Assembly (NCBI RefSeq): GCF_012726205.1
Contig: NZ_JAASAE010000002.1
Span: 417,254-481,253 of the forward strand
Direction of reading: 5' to 3'
Source: Rhodococcus sp. HNM0569
GTDB taxonomy: Bacteria; Actinomycetota; Actinomycetes; Mycobacteriales; Mycobacteriaceae
DNA: 64,000 bases
Below the pieces are notes generated by a model that did no database searches, was not told the DNA's origin, and was given only the letters and a program-made list of their open reading frames with translations. This document shows, piece by piece, positions 40,341 through 50,073 of this stretch (positions are counted from its first letter, which is position 1; the number at the start of each line of letters is the position of its first letter). A program made the translations under genes and the position numbers.

Positions 40341-41162
40341 GTGCCGCAATCAGACCCAGATCTCCTCATCGAATTGGACGACGTTTCCCTCCGCCGGAGC
40401 GGCAACACCCTCGTGGGCCCGCTCACGTGGAAGGTCGAGCTGGACGAGCGATGGGTGGTGCTCGGACCCAACGGGGCGGGCAAGACCTCGATGTTGCGCA
40501 TCGCCGCGGCCCAGGAGCACCCCTCGTCGGGTACCGCGTACGTGCTCGGCGAACAGCTCGGCAAGGTCGACGTGAGCGAGCTGCGCCCGCGGATCGGCCT
40601 GTCGTCGTCCTCGCTCGCCAACCGGGTGCCGGGCGAGGAACTCGTCAGCGACCTCGTCGTGTCGGCCGGTTACGCGGTCCTCGGCCGGTGGCGCGAGCGC
40701 TACGACGACATGGACACCGAGCGGGCCGTCGAGATGCTCGAGAGCATCGGCGCCGAGCACCTCGCGGACCGCACCTACGGCACGCTCTCGGAGGGCGAAC
40801 GCAAGCGCGTGCTCATCGCGCGGGCGCTGATGACCGATCCCGAACTTCTGCTCCTCGACGAGCCCGCCGCGGGTCTCGACCTCGGCAGCCGTGAGGATCT
40901 CGTCGCGCGGCTCACCGACCTCGCCGCCGACCCCGACGCTCCCGCGACGGTCCTGGTCACCCACCATGTCGAGGAGATCCCGCCGGGGTTCACGCACGCA
41001 CTGCTCCTCAAGGAGGGCCAGGCGGTCGCGCAGGGCCTCGTCGACGACGTGATCACGTCGGAGAACCTGAGCGCGGCGTTCGACCAGTCGATCACCCTCG
41101 ATCGCGTCGACGGACGGTTCTTCGCCCGGCGCACCCGTACGCCCGGTCGGCATCGTGCGTGA
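40341..41162 (+). CDS. ABC transporter ATP-binding protein
   Basis: 273 aa from GTG 40341 (GGGAGA 1-6 nt before it); ATG 40332 is an alternative. Walker A is GPNGAGKTS, the signature is LSEGERKRV (a variant of LSGGQ), Walker B is LLLLDEPAAGLDLG, and the switch His is VTHHVEEI. No permease is adjacent, as for the mycobacterial counterpart Rv3041c. The signature and lone ATPase resemble ModF/YheS-like soluble ABC proteins; the transported substrate is unknown. Confidence 0.88.
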   Translation: MPQSDPDLLIELDDVSLRRSGNTLVGPLTWKVELDERWVVLGPNGAGKTSMLRIAAAQEHPSSGTAYVLGEQLGKVDVSELRPRIGLSSSSLANRVPGEELVSDLVVSAGYAVLGRWRERYDDMDTERAVEMLESIGAEHLADRTYGTLSEGERKRVLIARALMTDPELLLLDEPAAGLDLGSREDLVARLTDLAADPDAPATVLVTHHVEEIPPGFTHALLLKEGQAVAQGLVDDVITSENLSAAFDQSITLDRVDGRFFARRTRTPGRHRA

Positions 41163-41211
41163 GGGCGGGGCCGTGCCGAGGGCTCGTCGCCACCGCGGGT
41201 AGGTTGCGGTC

Positions 41212-42078
41212 ATGACGAGCACCTCCGGACCAGCCGACTCACGCACAGCCGTCGCCCCCGTCCCCAAAGATGCGTCGACGGTCGTGCTGCTGCGCGACGG
41301 GACGGACGGCCTCGAGGTGTTCCTGCTGCGCCGCGTCAAGGAGATGGCGTTCGCGGGCGGCATGACCGTCTTCCCGGGCGGTGGCGTCGACGCGTCGGAC
41401 ATCGACACCGAGATCGGCTGGGCGGGCCCGGACGCGTCGTGGTGGGCCGAGCGCTTCGCCACCGACGAACGGACCGCGAAGGCGCTCGTGTGCGCGGCCG
41501 TGCGCGAGACCTTCGAGGAGTGCGGCGTGCTGCTCGCGGGACCGACAGCCGACTCCGTCGTGTCGGACACCGCACGCTACACACACGAGCGCACCCGGTT
41601 GGAGGCGCGCGAGTTGTCGTTCACCGACTTCCTCGCCCGCGAGGGGCTGGTGCTGCGCTCGGATCTGTTGCGGCCGTGGGCCAACTGGATCACCCCGGTC
41701 GGGGAGAAGAGACGGTACGACACCCGGTTCTTCGTCGCGGCTGCACCCGACGGCCAGGATGCGGACGGTGCGACCAGCGAAGCCGAGGCCGTGCGCTGGC
41801 TCGGTCCGCAGGACGCCCTCGCGCAGTGGCGCGGCGGCGACACGGTCCTGCTGCCACCGACGTGGGCGCAGCTCGTGTCGCTCACCGGCTACGCGCGCGT
41901 CGCGGACGTCCTCGCCGCCGAACCGGAGATCCCGGTGATCCTGCCGGTGCTCGAGAACGATCCCGGCACCGGGGTGCGGGTGCGTTTTCCGGACCAGCAG
42001 GACTACTACGCCGCCGGTGCGCACCCGTGGTCGCCGCGGCTCGAGGACGGCGGCACCGCACCGGCCTCCGCCCAGTAA
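41212..42078 (+). CDS. Nudix hydrolase (NUDT19-like)
   Basis: 288 aa. The start VVLLRDGTDGLEVFLLRR leads into GMTVFPGGGVDASD, and the Nudix helix comes late (AAVRETFEECGVLLAG), separated from the glycine loop by about 40 residues. This long insertion is typical of NUDT7/NUDT19-type acyl-CoA diphosphatase-like proteins. A role in CoA or acyl-CoA housekeeping would fit the enoyl-CoA hydratase next door. Equivalent of Rv3040c by order. Confidence 0.88.
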   Translation: MTSTSGPADSRTAVAPVPKDASTVVLLRDGTDGLEVFLLRRVKEMAFAGGMTVFPGGGVDASDIDTEIGWAGPDASWWAERFATDERTAKALVCAAVRETFEECGVLLAGPTADSVVSDTARYTHERTRLEARELSFTDFLAREGLVLRSDLLRPWANWITPVGEKRRYDTRFFVAAAPDGQDADGATSEAEAVRWLGPQDALAQWRGGDTVLLPPTWAQLVSLTGYARVADVLAAEPEIPVILPVLENDPGTGVRVRFPDQQDYYAAGAHPWSPRLEDGGTAPASAQ

Positions 42079-42088
42079 CGTATGTCGC

Positions 42089-42868
42089 ATGGCTGAGTTC
42101 GTCTCCCTCGAAGTGTCCGACGGTATCGGGACCATCCGGCTCGATCGCCCGCCGATGAACGCCTTGAACCGGCAGTTGCAGGAAGAGCTGCGGGCCGCGG
42201 CGCGCGCCGCGACGGTCGACGCGTCGATCAAGGCCGTCATCGTGTACGGCGGCGAGAAGGTGTTCGCGGCGGGAGCGGACGTCAAGGAGATGAAGGACCT
42301 CGGTTTCGCCGAGATGAGCGACATCGTGGGCGACCTGCAGTCGGCGCTCGGCGCGATCGCCCAGATCCCCAAGCCCACCGTCGCGGCGCTCACCGGGTAT
42401 GCGCTGGGCGGTGGTCTCGAGATCGCGCTCGCAGCCGACCGGCGCATCGCGGGCGACAACGTCAAGTTCGGCACTCCCGAGATCCTGCTCGGCATCATCC
42501 CCGGAGGGGGCGGCACGCAGCGGCTTGCGCGTCTGATCGGCCCCGCGAAGGCGAAGGATCTGGTGTTCACGGGCCGCTTCGTCGAGGCCGACGAGGCGAA
42601 GGAGATCGGGCTGGTCGACGAGGTGGTCGCGCCCGACGACGTGTACGACGCCGCCCGGCGCTGGGCGGCGCAGTTCACCGGTGCGGCGTCGCGCGCACTC
42701 GCCGCGGCCAAGGCCGCGATCGACGAGGGACTCGACGTCGATCTGCACACGGGACTGCGCATCGAGGCACAACAGTTCGCCGCGCTGTTCGCGACCGAGG
42801 ACCGGCGGATCGGCATGGAGTCCTTCGTGGCCAACGGGCCGGGCAGAGCCGAATTCACGGGCGAGTAG
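42089..42868 (+). CDS. Enoyl-CoA hydratase/isomerase family protein
   Basis: 259 aa from ATG 42089, the usual crotonase size. The oxyanion-hole segments are FAAGADVKEM and GYALGGGLEIALAAD. The first catalytic Glu lies in TPEILLGIIPGGGGTQRL and the second region is ADEAKEIGLVDEVV. Both Glu residues are present, so hydratase activity is likely. It begins 10 nt after the Nudix gene. Corresponds by order to echA17 (Rv3039c). Confidence 0.93.
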   Translation: MAEFVSLEVSDGIGTIRLDRPPMNALNRQLQEELRAAARAATVDASIKAVIVYGGEKVFAAGADVKEMKDLGFAEMSDIVGDLQSALGAIAQIPKPTVAALTGYALGGGLEIALAADRRIAGDNVKFGTPEILLGIIPGGGGTQRLARLIGPAKAKDLVFTGRFVEADEAKEIGLVDEVVAPDDVYDAARRWAAQFTGAASRALAAAKAAIDEGLDVDLHTGLRIEAQQFAALFATEDRRIGMESFVANGPGRAEFTGE

Positions 42869-42945
42869 GCTGCCCGCACCACCGCAAAACGAGAACACGT
42901 TCCTGTCTGTTCCCGTCCGATCTACCCTCGAGTAGGATTCCCGCC

Positions 42946-43944
42946 ATGACTGCAAGCGCAAACGACGACTCCGCCGTCCGCAGCGACGCCGTGGACCCGG
43001 CACCACGGCCGCACGCCACCGAAGAAGAAGTGGCGGCCGCGCGCGAGGACACCAAGCTCGCCCAGGTGCTCTACCACGACTGGGAGGCGGAGACCTACGA
43101 CGACAAGTGGTCGATCTCGTACGACGAGCGCTGCATCGACTACGCGCGCGGCCGGTTCGACGCCGTCGCCGGCGACCAGCCCCTTCCGTACGGGCGGGCA
43201 CTCGAACTCGGGTGCGGCACCGGCTTCTTCCTGCTCAACCTGATGCAGTCGGGCATCGCGGAGAAGGGATCGGTCACCGACCTGTCGCCCGGCATGGTCA
43301 AGGTCGCGCTGCGCAACGGCCAGAACCTCGGGCTCGACGTCGACGGCCGGGTGGCCGACGCCGAGACCATCCCGTACGAGGACGACACCTTCGATCTCGT
43401 CGTCGGGCACGCCGTGCTGCACCACATCCCGGACGTCGAGCAGACGCTGCGCGAGGTGCTGCGCGTGCTCAAGCCCGGTGGCCGGTTCGTGTTCGCGGGC
43501 GAGCCGTCCACCGTCGGCGACTTCTACGCGCGCTGGCTCGGCCGCGCCACGTGGGAAGCCACCACGCGCATCACGAAGCTACCCGCCCTCGCGTCGTGGC
43601 GACGTCCGCAGGAAGAACTCGACGAGTCGTCACGCGCAGCGGCGCTCGAAGCCGTCGTCGACATCCACACGTTCGATCCGTCCGATCTCGAACACCTCGC
43701 GAAGTCGGCGGGCGCCGACAACGTGCACGCCGAGACCGAGGAGTTCGCGGCAGCACTGCTCGGGTGGCCCGTGCGGACGTTCGAAGCGGCGGTGCCGCAG
43801 GACAAGCTGGGCTGGGGCTGGGCGAAGTTCGCGTTCGGCGCATGGAAGAAGCTCACCTGGCTCGACGAGACCGTGCTCAAACGCGTCGTGCCGCGCAGCC
43901 TGTTCTACAACGTCATGATCACGGGCACCAAGCCCGAAAAGTAA
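42946..43944 (+). CDS. SAM-dependent methyltransferase (class I)
   Basis: 332 aa. SAM motif I is ALELGCGTGFFLLNL; motif II/III region is DTFDLVVGHAVLHHIPD followed by LKPGGRFVFAGEPS. The N-terminus (DWEAETYDDKWSISYDERC) and a C-terminal helical extension are conserved with mycobacterial Rv3038c-like proteins. The substrate is unknown. The downstream THUMP-like gene starts 7 nt after it, so they form an operon. Confidence 0.9.
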   Translation: MTASANDDSAVRSDAVDPAPRPHATEEEVAAAREDTKLAQVLYHDWEAETYDDKWSISYDERCIDYARGRFDAVAGDQPLPYGRALELGCGTGFFLLNLMQSGIAEKGSVTDLSPGMVKVALRNGQNLGLDVDGRVADAETIPYEDDTFDLVVGHAVLHHIPDVEQTLREVLRVLKPGGRFVFAGEPSTVGDFYARWLGRATWEATTRITKLPALASWRRPQEELDESSRAAALEAVVDIHTFDPSDLEHLAKSAGADNVHAETEEFAAALLGWPVRTFEAAVPQDKLGWGWAKFAFGAWKKLTWLDETVLKRVVPRSLFYNVMITGTKPEK

Positions 43945-43951
43945 GGCGGCG

Positions 43952-45130
43952 ATGGGCTATTCGTTCAGCCTCGCCGACATCGAGTACCTGACGAGCCCCC
44001 AGGGCGCGCACGCGCTCGAGGAGGTCGCGGCACTCGAATTGAGCACGCGCACGCACCTGGCCGACCTCGGCCGGGTGCGTGCGCGTTTCGGCGACCGGGC
44101 CGCGGTGCTCGTCGAAACGGTGCAGTTGCGTCGACGCGCGGCAGGCAAACTCGACGACGCCGGCGGCTGGCTCTTCACCGACGACGCTCTCCAGCAGTCG
44201 ACACCGACTCTGGTGGCGCGCAGACGAGCCGCGCGCCTCGGTGACCGCCCGGTACACGACGTCACGTGCTCGATCGGCGCGGAGCTCGCGGCACTCACCG
44301 CAGCGTCGAGCGTCGTGCTCGGCAGCGACCTCGACCCCGTGCGGCTGGCGATGGCGCGTCACAATGTGCCCCGCGCCGCCCTCGTGCGCGCCGACGCGCT
44401 GCACCCGTGCAGCCGCGACACCGTCGTCGTCGCCGATCCCGCGCGCCGAGCGGGTGGCAGGCGCACGCACGACCCGGCCCGGCTCGAGCCGCCCCTGCCC
44501 GCGCTGCTCGACGCGTGGGAGGGCCGCGATCTCGTCGTCAAATGTGCTCCAGGGCTGGACTTCTCGTCGCTGGACTGGGCGGGTGAGATCGAAGTGGTCT
44601 CGCTCGACGGGGCCGTACGCGAGGCGTGTCTGTGGTCGCCGGGGCTCGCGCAGCCCGGAGTCACGCGGCGCGCCTCCGTATTGCGGACCGAGCGTGGCGT
44701 GGATGCGTGGGAGGACGTCACCGACGCCGATCCCGACGACATTCCCGAGCGGGCCCCGGGGCGGTGGATCGTGGACCCGGACGGCGCGATCGTGCGTGCC
44801 GGGCTGGTGCGGCACTTCGCTGCGCGGCACGGGCTGTGGCAGCTCGACCCGCGCATCGCCTATCTCACGGGTGACCGGGTACCCGAAGGTATGCGCGGTT
44901 TCCGGGTGCTCGACCGAATCAAGTTCTCGGAAAAGGCTCTGCGGCAGGAACTCACGCGCCGCGACTGCGGATCGGTCGAGATCCTCGTGCGCGGAGTCGA
45001 CGTCGACCCCGCGGTGCTCCGACCGCGCCTGAAGCTGCGCGGCAGCGCGCCGCTGGCGGTGGTGATCACGCGCATCGGACGCGCCGGAGTGGCGTTCGTG
45101 TGCGAGCCCGGAGCGGTCGCCGGCGCGTGA
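43952..45130 (+). CDS. THUMP-like-domain methyltransferase-fold protein
   Basis: 392 aa. The middle part has a degenerate SAM-binding fold: VHDVTCSIGAELAAL, SDLDPVRLAMARHN, VVVADPARRAGGRR (the DPAR replaces the DPPY of N-methyltransferases). The C-terminal about 70 residues (FSEKALRQELTRRDCGSVEI) form the THUMP-like module seen in Rv3037c-type proteins. It may bind or methylate RNA; loss of the classical catalytic tetrapeptide makes activity doubtful. Confidence 0.87.
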   Translation: MGYSFSLADIEYLTSPQGAHALEEVAALELSTRTHLADLGRVRARFGDRAAVLVETVQLRRRAAGKLDDAGGWLFTDDALQQSTPTLVARRRAARLGDRPVHDVTCSIGAELAALTAASSVVLGSDLDPVRLAMARHNVPRAALVRADALHPCSRDTVVVADPARRAGGRRTHDPARLEPPLPALLDAWEGRDLVVKCAPGLDFSSLDWAGEIEVVSLDGAVREACLWSPGLAQPGVTRRASVLRTERGVDAWEDVTDADPDDIPERAPGRWIVDPDGAIVRAGLVRHFAARHGLWQLDPRIAYLTGDRVPEGMRGFRVLDRIKFSEKALRQELTRRDCGSVEILVRGVDVDPAVLRPRLKLRGSAPLAVVITRIGRAGVAFVCEPGAVAGA

Positions 45131-45143
45131 CGGGCAGGCGCGG

Positions 45144-46451
45144 CTACTGCTCGTCGCGCGGCGCGAACACGAACACCTCGCCGAGCTGGGTGGCCGTGAC
45201 GACCTGCCCCTGCGGGCCCACCGCGGTGCCGACGGTGAATCCGCCTGCCCCCGGCAACGCCGCGTGCGACACCGTCTCGCCCGTGTGCGTGTCGAAGGTG
45301 GCGAGGGCGAGCCCGTCGCCGTCCGCGACCACCGTGTACCCGGTCGCGTCGTCGGTGAGTGCGGGCACACCCACTTGCGCGACCTCGGGACGCTCCCACA
45401 CCGGTTCGGCATGGTCGCCCGCATCGCGCAGCGCCGTGAGCGTGCCCTCGTCGCCGCCCGCGGGCACGATCAGGCCGTCGGCTGTGACCGCAGGCCCCGA
45501 CCCCGGCACGTAGCCCAGGTCGTGCGACCAGCGCGCGGACCCGTCCGTGGTGTCGAGTGCCCACAACGCGCCGTCGCGGTCCTGCACGTACAGCGTGGCG
45601 CCGTCCGCCGACACGACCGGATTGGACGACGGCCCGGTGGGCAGCGCGTCGCTCGACCAGTCCTCGCGCAGCACGGCGTCGCTGCCGCCGGTGTAGGTGA
45701 GCGCGACGATGTGCGGCGCCTCGTCGCCGGGGGAGAACACCGTGACGTAGATGCGCCCGCTCGCGAGGTCGACCGCCGGGGTGGAGGTGACCGGGCAGCC
45801 GTCGGTGCCGTAGAAGCACGCGTCCATGCCCTCGCCGGGCGCCGGGACCGGGACGTCGTCGCCGGTGACGGGCACGAGATCGAGCGGTGGGGCGACGTTG
45901 AACCCGGTCTGCGGGTCGAGTACCTGGACCTGGCCCAGGTGTGTGACCACCAGGACGTTGCCGTCGCCGGTGAACTGTGACGACACGGGGGAACCGAGCA
46001 CCGGAGTGCGCCATCGGACCTGGCCGTACTCGGTGTACGAGCGCATCTCGTTGCCGTCGCCGATGTAGCTGTTGGCGACCGCGTCGACCACCGGCGCGGC
46101 GTCCGTGGTGCCCGGTTCGAGGCGAGTGCACCAGCGTTTGCGTTCGCTCGCGATCTGGAACGAGAAGACATTGCAGCCGGTCTCGGTGCGCGCAGTGAGG
46201 AAGATCTGGCCGTTGGAGGCGACGGTGGGCGATGCGACCGCCGGGCCGCCGAGGGGGCGCGACCAGTCGAATGCGAGGTCGCGTTCGCCGGGTGTCTGCA
46301 CCGTCGCGCTGTTGCGCGAGTCGGAGTGCACGCCGCGCCAGCCCTCGCCGCCCAGGACGTCGGTGGTCCCGGATCCGCCGCCGCACCCGCTGACGGCCAC
46401 GGCCGACAGCGCCGTCAGCAAGAGGGCCGACGACCGTAGGACCCGTCGCAT
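45144..46451 (-). CDS. PQQ-like beta-propeller lipoprotein
   Basis: 435 aa from ATG 46451, with AAGGAGA upstream. The signal peptide ends in the lipobox AVSGC at about residue 23. The rest is made of repeated beta-propeller blades with the pattern G-x-hydrophobic-A-LDTTDG-x-x-W (for example GALWALDTTDGSARWSHDLG), as in BamB-like or PQQ-dehydrogenase-like propellers. Four extra cysteines may form disulfides (CFYGTDGC). It corresponds in order to Rv3035; function unknown, probably envelope-associated. Confidence 0.87.
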   Translation of the reverse strand: MRRVLRSSALLLTALSAVAVSGCGGGSGTTDVLGGEGWRGVHSDSRNSATVQTPGERDLAFDWSRPLGGPAVASPTVASNGQIFLTARTETGCNVFSFQIASERKRWCTRLEPGTTDAAPVVDAVANSYIGDGNEMRSYTEYGQVRWRTPVLGSPVSSQFTGDGNVLVVTHLGQVQVLDPQTGFNVAPPLDLVPVTGDDVPVPAPGEGMDACFYGTDGCPVTSTPAVDLASGRIYVTVFSPGDEAPHIVALTYTGGSDAVLREDWSSDALPTGPSSNPVVSADGATLYVQDRDGALWALDTTDGSARWSHDLGYVPGSGPAVTADGLIVPAGGDEGTLTALRDAGDHAEPVWERPEVAQVGVPALTDDATGYTVVADGDGLALATFDTHTGETVSHAALPGAGGFTVGTAVGPQGQVVTATQLGEVFVFAPRDEQ

Positions 46452-46545
46452 CGATTCTCCTTCGGCGCTCGTTCCGGTCACGGCAGGCAACACTATCCCG
46501 ACGCCGGGCCACGCTCGCCGGCCGCGGGTACGTAGGCTGCCTGTC

Positions 46546-47283
46546 ATGACGACGATGTGGGGTTCTCCGCTGCGTTCGCGGTGGCGGGGATCGCGGCGAG
46601 CGGACGACGAGCAGGCCCGTTTCCTGACGCTCGCGTCGCTGCGATGGGTGCTGGCGAACAAGGCGTACACGCCGTGGTACCTCGTGCGGTACTACCGCCT
46701 CGCGAAGTTCAGACTCGCGAACCCGCATGTCGTACTGCGCGGCATGGTGTTCCTCGGCAAGAGGGTCGAGATCCATGCCACGCCGGAGCTGTCGCGGCTC
46801 GAGATCGGCCGCTGGGTGCACATCGGCGACGGCAATGCGATCCGCTGCCACGAAGGCTCGCTGCGCATCGGCGACAAGGTGGTGTTCGGCAAGGACAATG
46901 TCGTCAACACGTACCTCGACATCGAGATCGGGGCGTCGACGCTCGTCGCGGACTGGTGCTACATCTGCGACTTCGACCACCGCACCGAGGACGTCACCGT
47001 GCCGATCAAGGATCAGGGCATCGTCAAGAGCCCGGTGCGCATCGGTCCCGACACGTGGATCGCCGCCAAGGTGTCGGTGCTTCGGGGCACGCGTGTGGGG
47101 CGCGGGTGCGTGCTCGGCGCGCACGCCGTCGTCAAGGGCGACATCCCCGACTTCGGCATTGCGGTCGGCTCGCCCGCGAAGGTCGTCAAGAACCGCAAGG
47201 CCGAATGGGAGTCCGGCGCGGCCGAGCGTGCCGAGTACATCGCTGCGCTCGAGGACATCGCCCGCAAGAAGGCCCTGGGCTGA
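46546..47283 (+). CDS. Hexapeptide-repeat (left-handed beta-helix) acyltransferase
   Basis: 245 aa from ATG 46546. From about residue 75 there are imperfect hexapeptide repeats (IGRWVHIGDG, IGDKVVFGKD, IGPDTWIAAKVSVLRG, RVGRGCVLGAHAVV), ending in GSPAKVVKNR, the classical C-terminus of LbH O-acetyltransferases. The catalytic-type His is in DFDHRTED. It probably acetylates or succinylates a sugar of the envelope. Equivalent of Rv3034c by order. Confidence 0.9.
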   Translation: MTTMWGSPLRSRWRGSRRADDEQARFLTLASLRWVLANKAYTPWYLVRYYRLAKFRLANPHVVLRGMVFLGKRVEIHATPELSRLEIGRWVHIGDGNAIRCHEGSLRIGDKVVFGKDNVVNTYLDIEIGASTLVADWCYICDFDHRTEDVTVPIKDQGIVKSPVRIGPDTWIAAKVSVLRGTRVGRGCVLGAHAVVKGDIPDFGIAVGSPAKVVKNRKAEWESGAAERAEYIAALEDIARKKALG

Positions 47284-47290
47284 GTGAGGG

Positions 47291-48538
47291 TCACCCTCGC
47301 CCGGGCAGCGGATGCTCGGGGATCTCGGGCCGTGCGAGTGGGTGACGGACGCGCCGCTTGGCCGCCGAGTACACCGCGACGGTCTGCTCCGCGACACCTG
47401 CCCAGTCGAAGTCTTCGGTGAGCCGCTCGCGTGCCGCGTGCGCGCGACGCTGTGCCGCGCCGGGGTCGTCGAGAACTTCGCGCACCGCCGACGTGAGCCC
47501 CGCGACGTCGCCCGGCAGGAAGGACAGCCCGGTGATCCCGTCGACGACCGCCTCGCCGAGCCCACCCGCGGTGGAGGCGACGAGCGGCGTGCCCGACGCG
47601 GCGGCTTCGAGCGCGATGATGCCGAACGGTTCGTAGCGGCTCGGCAGCACGATGACGTCGGCCGCGTGCAGCCAGCCGAGCAGCTCGGCGTGGCCGAGAG
47701 TGCCGACGAAGTCGACCGACCGCGCGACGCGGTGCGCGCGTGCCTGCTGGTACAGCCACGTGAACTGGGTGCCCCCGCCCGCGACGGTGAGTGTCGCGCC
47801 CGGATGCGTGCGCCGGATGCGCGGGAGCGCGGCGATCGCGTCCTGCACACCCTTCTCGTACTCGAGCCTGCCGACGAACAGCAGTCGCGGCGGCCCGACC
47901 CGCGGTGCGCGCGGCCGGAACGTCCACGTCGACAGGTCGATGCCGTTGCGGATGACCGTCACCGGTGCGAGCGACGGTCCGTACAGCGCGGTGACCTCGT
48001 CCTCCATCGAGGACGAGCACGTGATGAGCGCGTCGGAGTCGTTCGCGAGCCACCACTCGACCGAGTGCACCTGCCGGTTGATCCGGCCCGACAGCCAGCC
48101 GCTGTGCCTGCCCGCCTCGGTGGCGTGCAGTGTCGACACGAGCGGCACGTCGTAGTACTCGGCGAGTGCGATCGCAGGGTGCGCGACGAGCCAGTCGTGG
48201 GCGTGCACGACGTCGGGCGTCCAGCCTTCGCCGATGCCCGGCTTGTGCAGCGCGGTGCCCGCACGCACCATCGCGTGGCCCATCGCGAGGGTCCACGCGA
48301 GCATGTCCTCGCCGAACACGAAGTGTGCGGGATCCTCGGCGACCGCGACCACGAGCACACCGTCCTCGACGCGGGACTCCGTGGGATGAGTCGTCGCGTC
48401 GGTGCCGGACGGCTGCCGCGACAGCACCACCACCTCGTGGCCCGCCGCGGCGAGCTCGGTCGCGAGGTGGTGGACATGGCGGCCGAGACCGCCCACGACG
48501 ACGGGCGGGTACTCCCACGAGACGATCAGGATCTTCAC
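47291..48538 (-). CDS. GT4-family glycosyltransferase (glucan/MGLP synthesis type)
   Basis: 415 aa from GTG 48538 (GTGA overlap with the GH57 gene). It has the GT-B layout: N-terminal SWEYPPVVVGGLGRHVHHLA, HAHDWLVAHPA, and the C-terminal donor site SRYEPFGIIALEAAASGTPLV with the E-x7-E motif. In M. tuberculosis Rv3032 performs alpha-1,4-glucan elongation for methylglucose lipopolysaccharide and glycogen. The same three-gene order here (methyltransferase, GH57, GT4) supports that role. Confidence 0.93.
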   Translation of the reverse strand: MKILIVSWEYPPVVVGGLGRHVHHLATELAAAGHEVVVLSRQPSGTDATTHPTESRVEDGVLVVAVAEDPAHFVFGEDMLAWTLAMGHAMVRAGTALHKPGIGEGWTPDVVHAHDWLVAHPAIALAEYYDVPLVSTLHATEAGRHSGWLSGRINRQVHSVEWWLANDSDALITCSSSMEDEVTALYGPSLAPVTVIRNGIDLSTWTFRPRAPRVGPPRLLFVGRLEYEKGVQDAIAALPRIRRTHPGATLTVAGGGTQFTWLYQQARAHRVARSVDFVGTLGHAELLGWLHAADVIVLPSRYEPFGIIALEAAASGTPLVASTAGGLGEAVVDGITGLSFLPGDVAGLTSAVREVLDDPGAAQRRAHAARERLTEDFDWAGVAEQTVAVYSAAKRRVRHPLARPEIPEHPLPGRG

Positions 48539-50073
48539 GGTGTGATCTCCGGGTTCACGGTCTGGGCGGGCGGCAGGCGGCGGGCGTCGAGACCGGGGAA
48601 CAGCGAGTCCGCCTGGTTCCAGCCCGACGCGAGCGCGTGGGCGCGGTCGGTGCGCCCCGACGCGAGAGCGTCGCAGATCTCGCGCGTCGCGTGCGCATGC
48701 TTGTGCGCCCGCTCGCGCGCGTAGCCGGCGGCGGAATCCTTGCTCACCATGAACGCCCAGTCGGACGAGACCGTGAGCAGCGCCTCGCGCAGGATCTGGT
48801 CGGCGACGTGGTTGCGCACGTGGGGCGCCGCGTCGAGGGCCTTGTCGACGGTGTCGAGCGCGGTGCCGACGACCTCGGCATTCAGTTGGACGATGTCGGC
48901 GACCTGGTCGCCGGCCCACACGCGCCAGTCCTTGCCCGAGCCCCACGACGAGTCGTCGAGTTCGACGGCGTCGCCGACGAAGCCGTCGCGGCGGGCGTCG
49001 TCGAGAGTGCCGACGCGGATGCCCGCCTCGGGCAGTGCCCGCAGCACCTTCTCGAGCCACTGCGGGCCTTCGTACCACCAGTGCCCGAACAACTCCGTGT
49101 CGAACGCGGCGACGACGAGTGCCTCGCGCCCGACGCGATCGGACTCCGCGCGCAGACGCGCACGGACGGTGTCGACGAAGTCGGCGACGTGCTTGTCGAG
49201 CGCCGCCTCGGCGAGCGCGGGATCGTAGGGCGCCTTGTCCTCGGAGCCGACCGTGCGGCCGGTGACGCGGGACGGCTTGAGGCCGGTCGCGTGGTCGTAG
49301 GTGTGGAAATCGCGGTATGCGGCGTGCCCGGGGTAGCCCGACTTGGGGGACCACACGCGGTAGCTCACCGGCAGATCGCGACCGAACGCGACGACCTCGG
49401 ATTCGCGCACCGGGCGGCCGAGCGCGGTGTCACCGTGCAGCGAGGGGCCGTCGACCATGAAGTGCCGCACACCCGCACGGTCGTAGAGGCGCTCGAGGCC
49501 GGGCGTGTACCCGCACTCGGGCGCCCAGATGCCGTTGGGTGTGTGTCCCCATCGAGCGCGGGCATCGGCGAGGCCCTCGGTGAGCGAGAACGCCCGCAGC
49601 CGTGCGTCGAGCAGCGGCTGGAAGGGGTGCGCGAGCGGTCCACCGAGCAGTTCCACGGTGTCGGCGTCGACGAGCTCCCGCACGACCGCGGAACCGCCGT
49701 GGCGCCAACGGTTCTCGAACAGGTCGAGGGCGTGGGCCGCCGCGCGGTGCTCGCGGACGCCCAGATCGGGCTTCCCGCCGAGGGCGGCCTCGTGTGCCCG
49801 CATCTGCCAGTTGCCGAGCCAGTGGTGCATGCCGGCGAGGCTGTGCGGGTCGTCGAGTTGTGCTGCGAGGACGGGTGTGACGCCGAGCGTGAGCAGATGG
49901 GATCGACCCTCGTCGGCGAGGCGGCGCAGTACCTCGGTGACCGGCAGGTACGACGCGGCCCACGACTGGTACAGCCATTCCTCGCCGACCGGCCACCGGC
50001 CGTGGTGGGGGAGCCACGGCAGGTGCGAGTGCAGAACGAGGCAGAACATGCCCGGTTCGCGCGCGGCGGTCAC
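48535..50073 (-). CDS. GH57 family 1,4-alpha-glucan branching-type enzyme
   Basis: 512 aa from GTG 50073, overlapping the methyltransferase stop. GH57 features are the N-terminal FCLVLHSHLPWLP, GIWAPECGYTPGLE with the catalytic Glu, and FDTELFGHWWYEG with the catalytic Asp. The C-terminal helical domain (LFPGLDARRL) is of the branching-enzyme type. It corresponds to Rv3031 and, with the GT4, should build branched alpha-glucan or methylglucose polysaccharide (inference by synteny). Confidence 0.92.
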   Translation of the reverse strand: MTAAREPGMFCLVLHSHLPWLPHHGRWPVGEEWLYQSWAASYLPVTEVLRRLADEGRSHLLTLGVTPVLAAQLDDPHSLAGMHHWLGNWQMRAHEAALGGKPDLGVREHRAAAHALDLFENRWRHGGSAVVRELVDADTVELLGGPLAHPFQPLLDARLRAFSLTEGLADARARWGHTPNGIWAPECGYTPGLERLYDRAGVRHFMVDGPSLHGDTALGRPVRESEVVAFGRDLPVSYRVWSPKSGYPGHAAYRDFHTYDHATGLKPSRVTGRTVGSEDKAPYDPALAEAALDKHVADFVDTVRARLRAESDRVGREALVVAAFDTELFGHWWYEGPQWLEKVLRALPEAGIRVGTLDDARRDGFVGDAVELDDSSWGSGKDWRVWAGDQVADIVQLNAEVVGTALDTVDKALDAAPHVRNHVADQILREALLTVSSDWAFMVSKDSAAGYARERAHKHAHATREICDALASGRTDRAHALASGWNQADSLFPGLDARRLPPAQTVNPEITP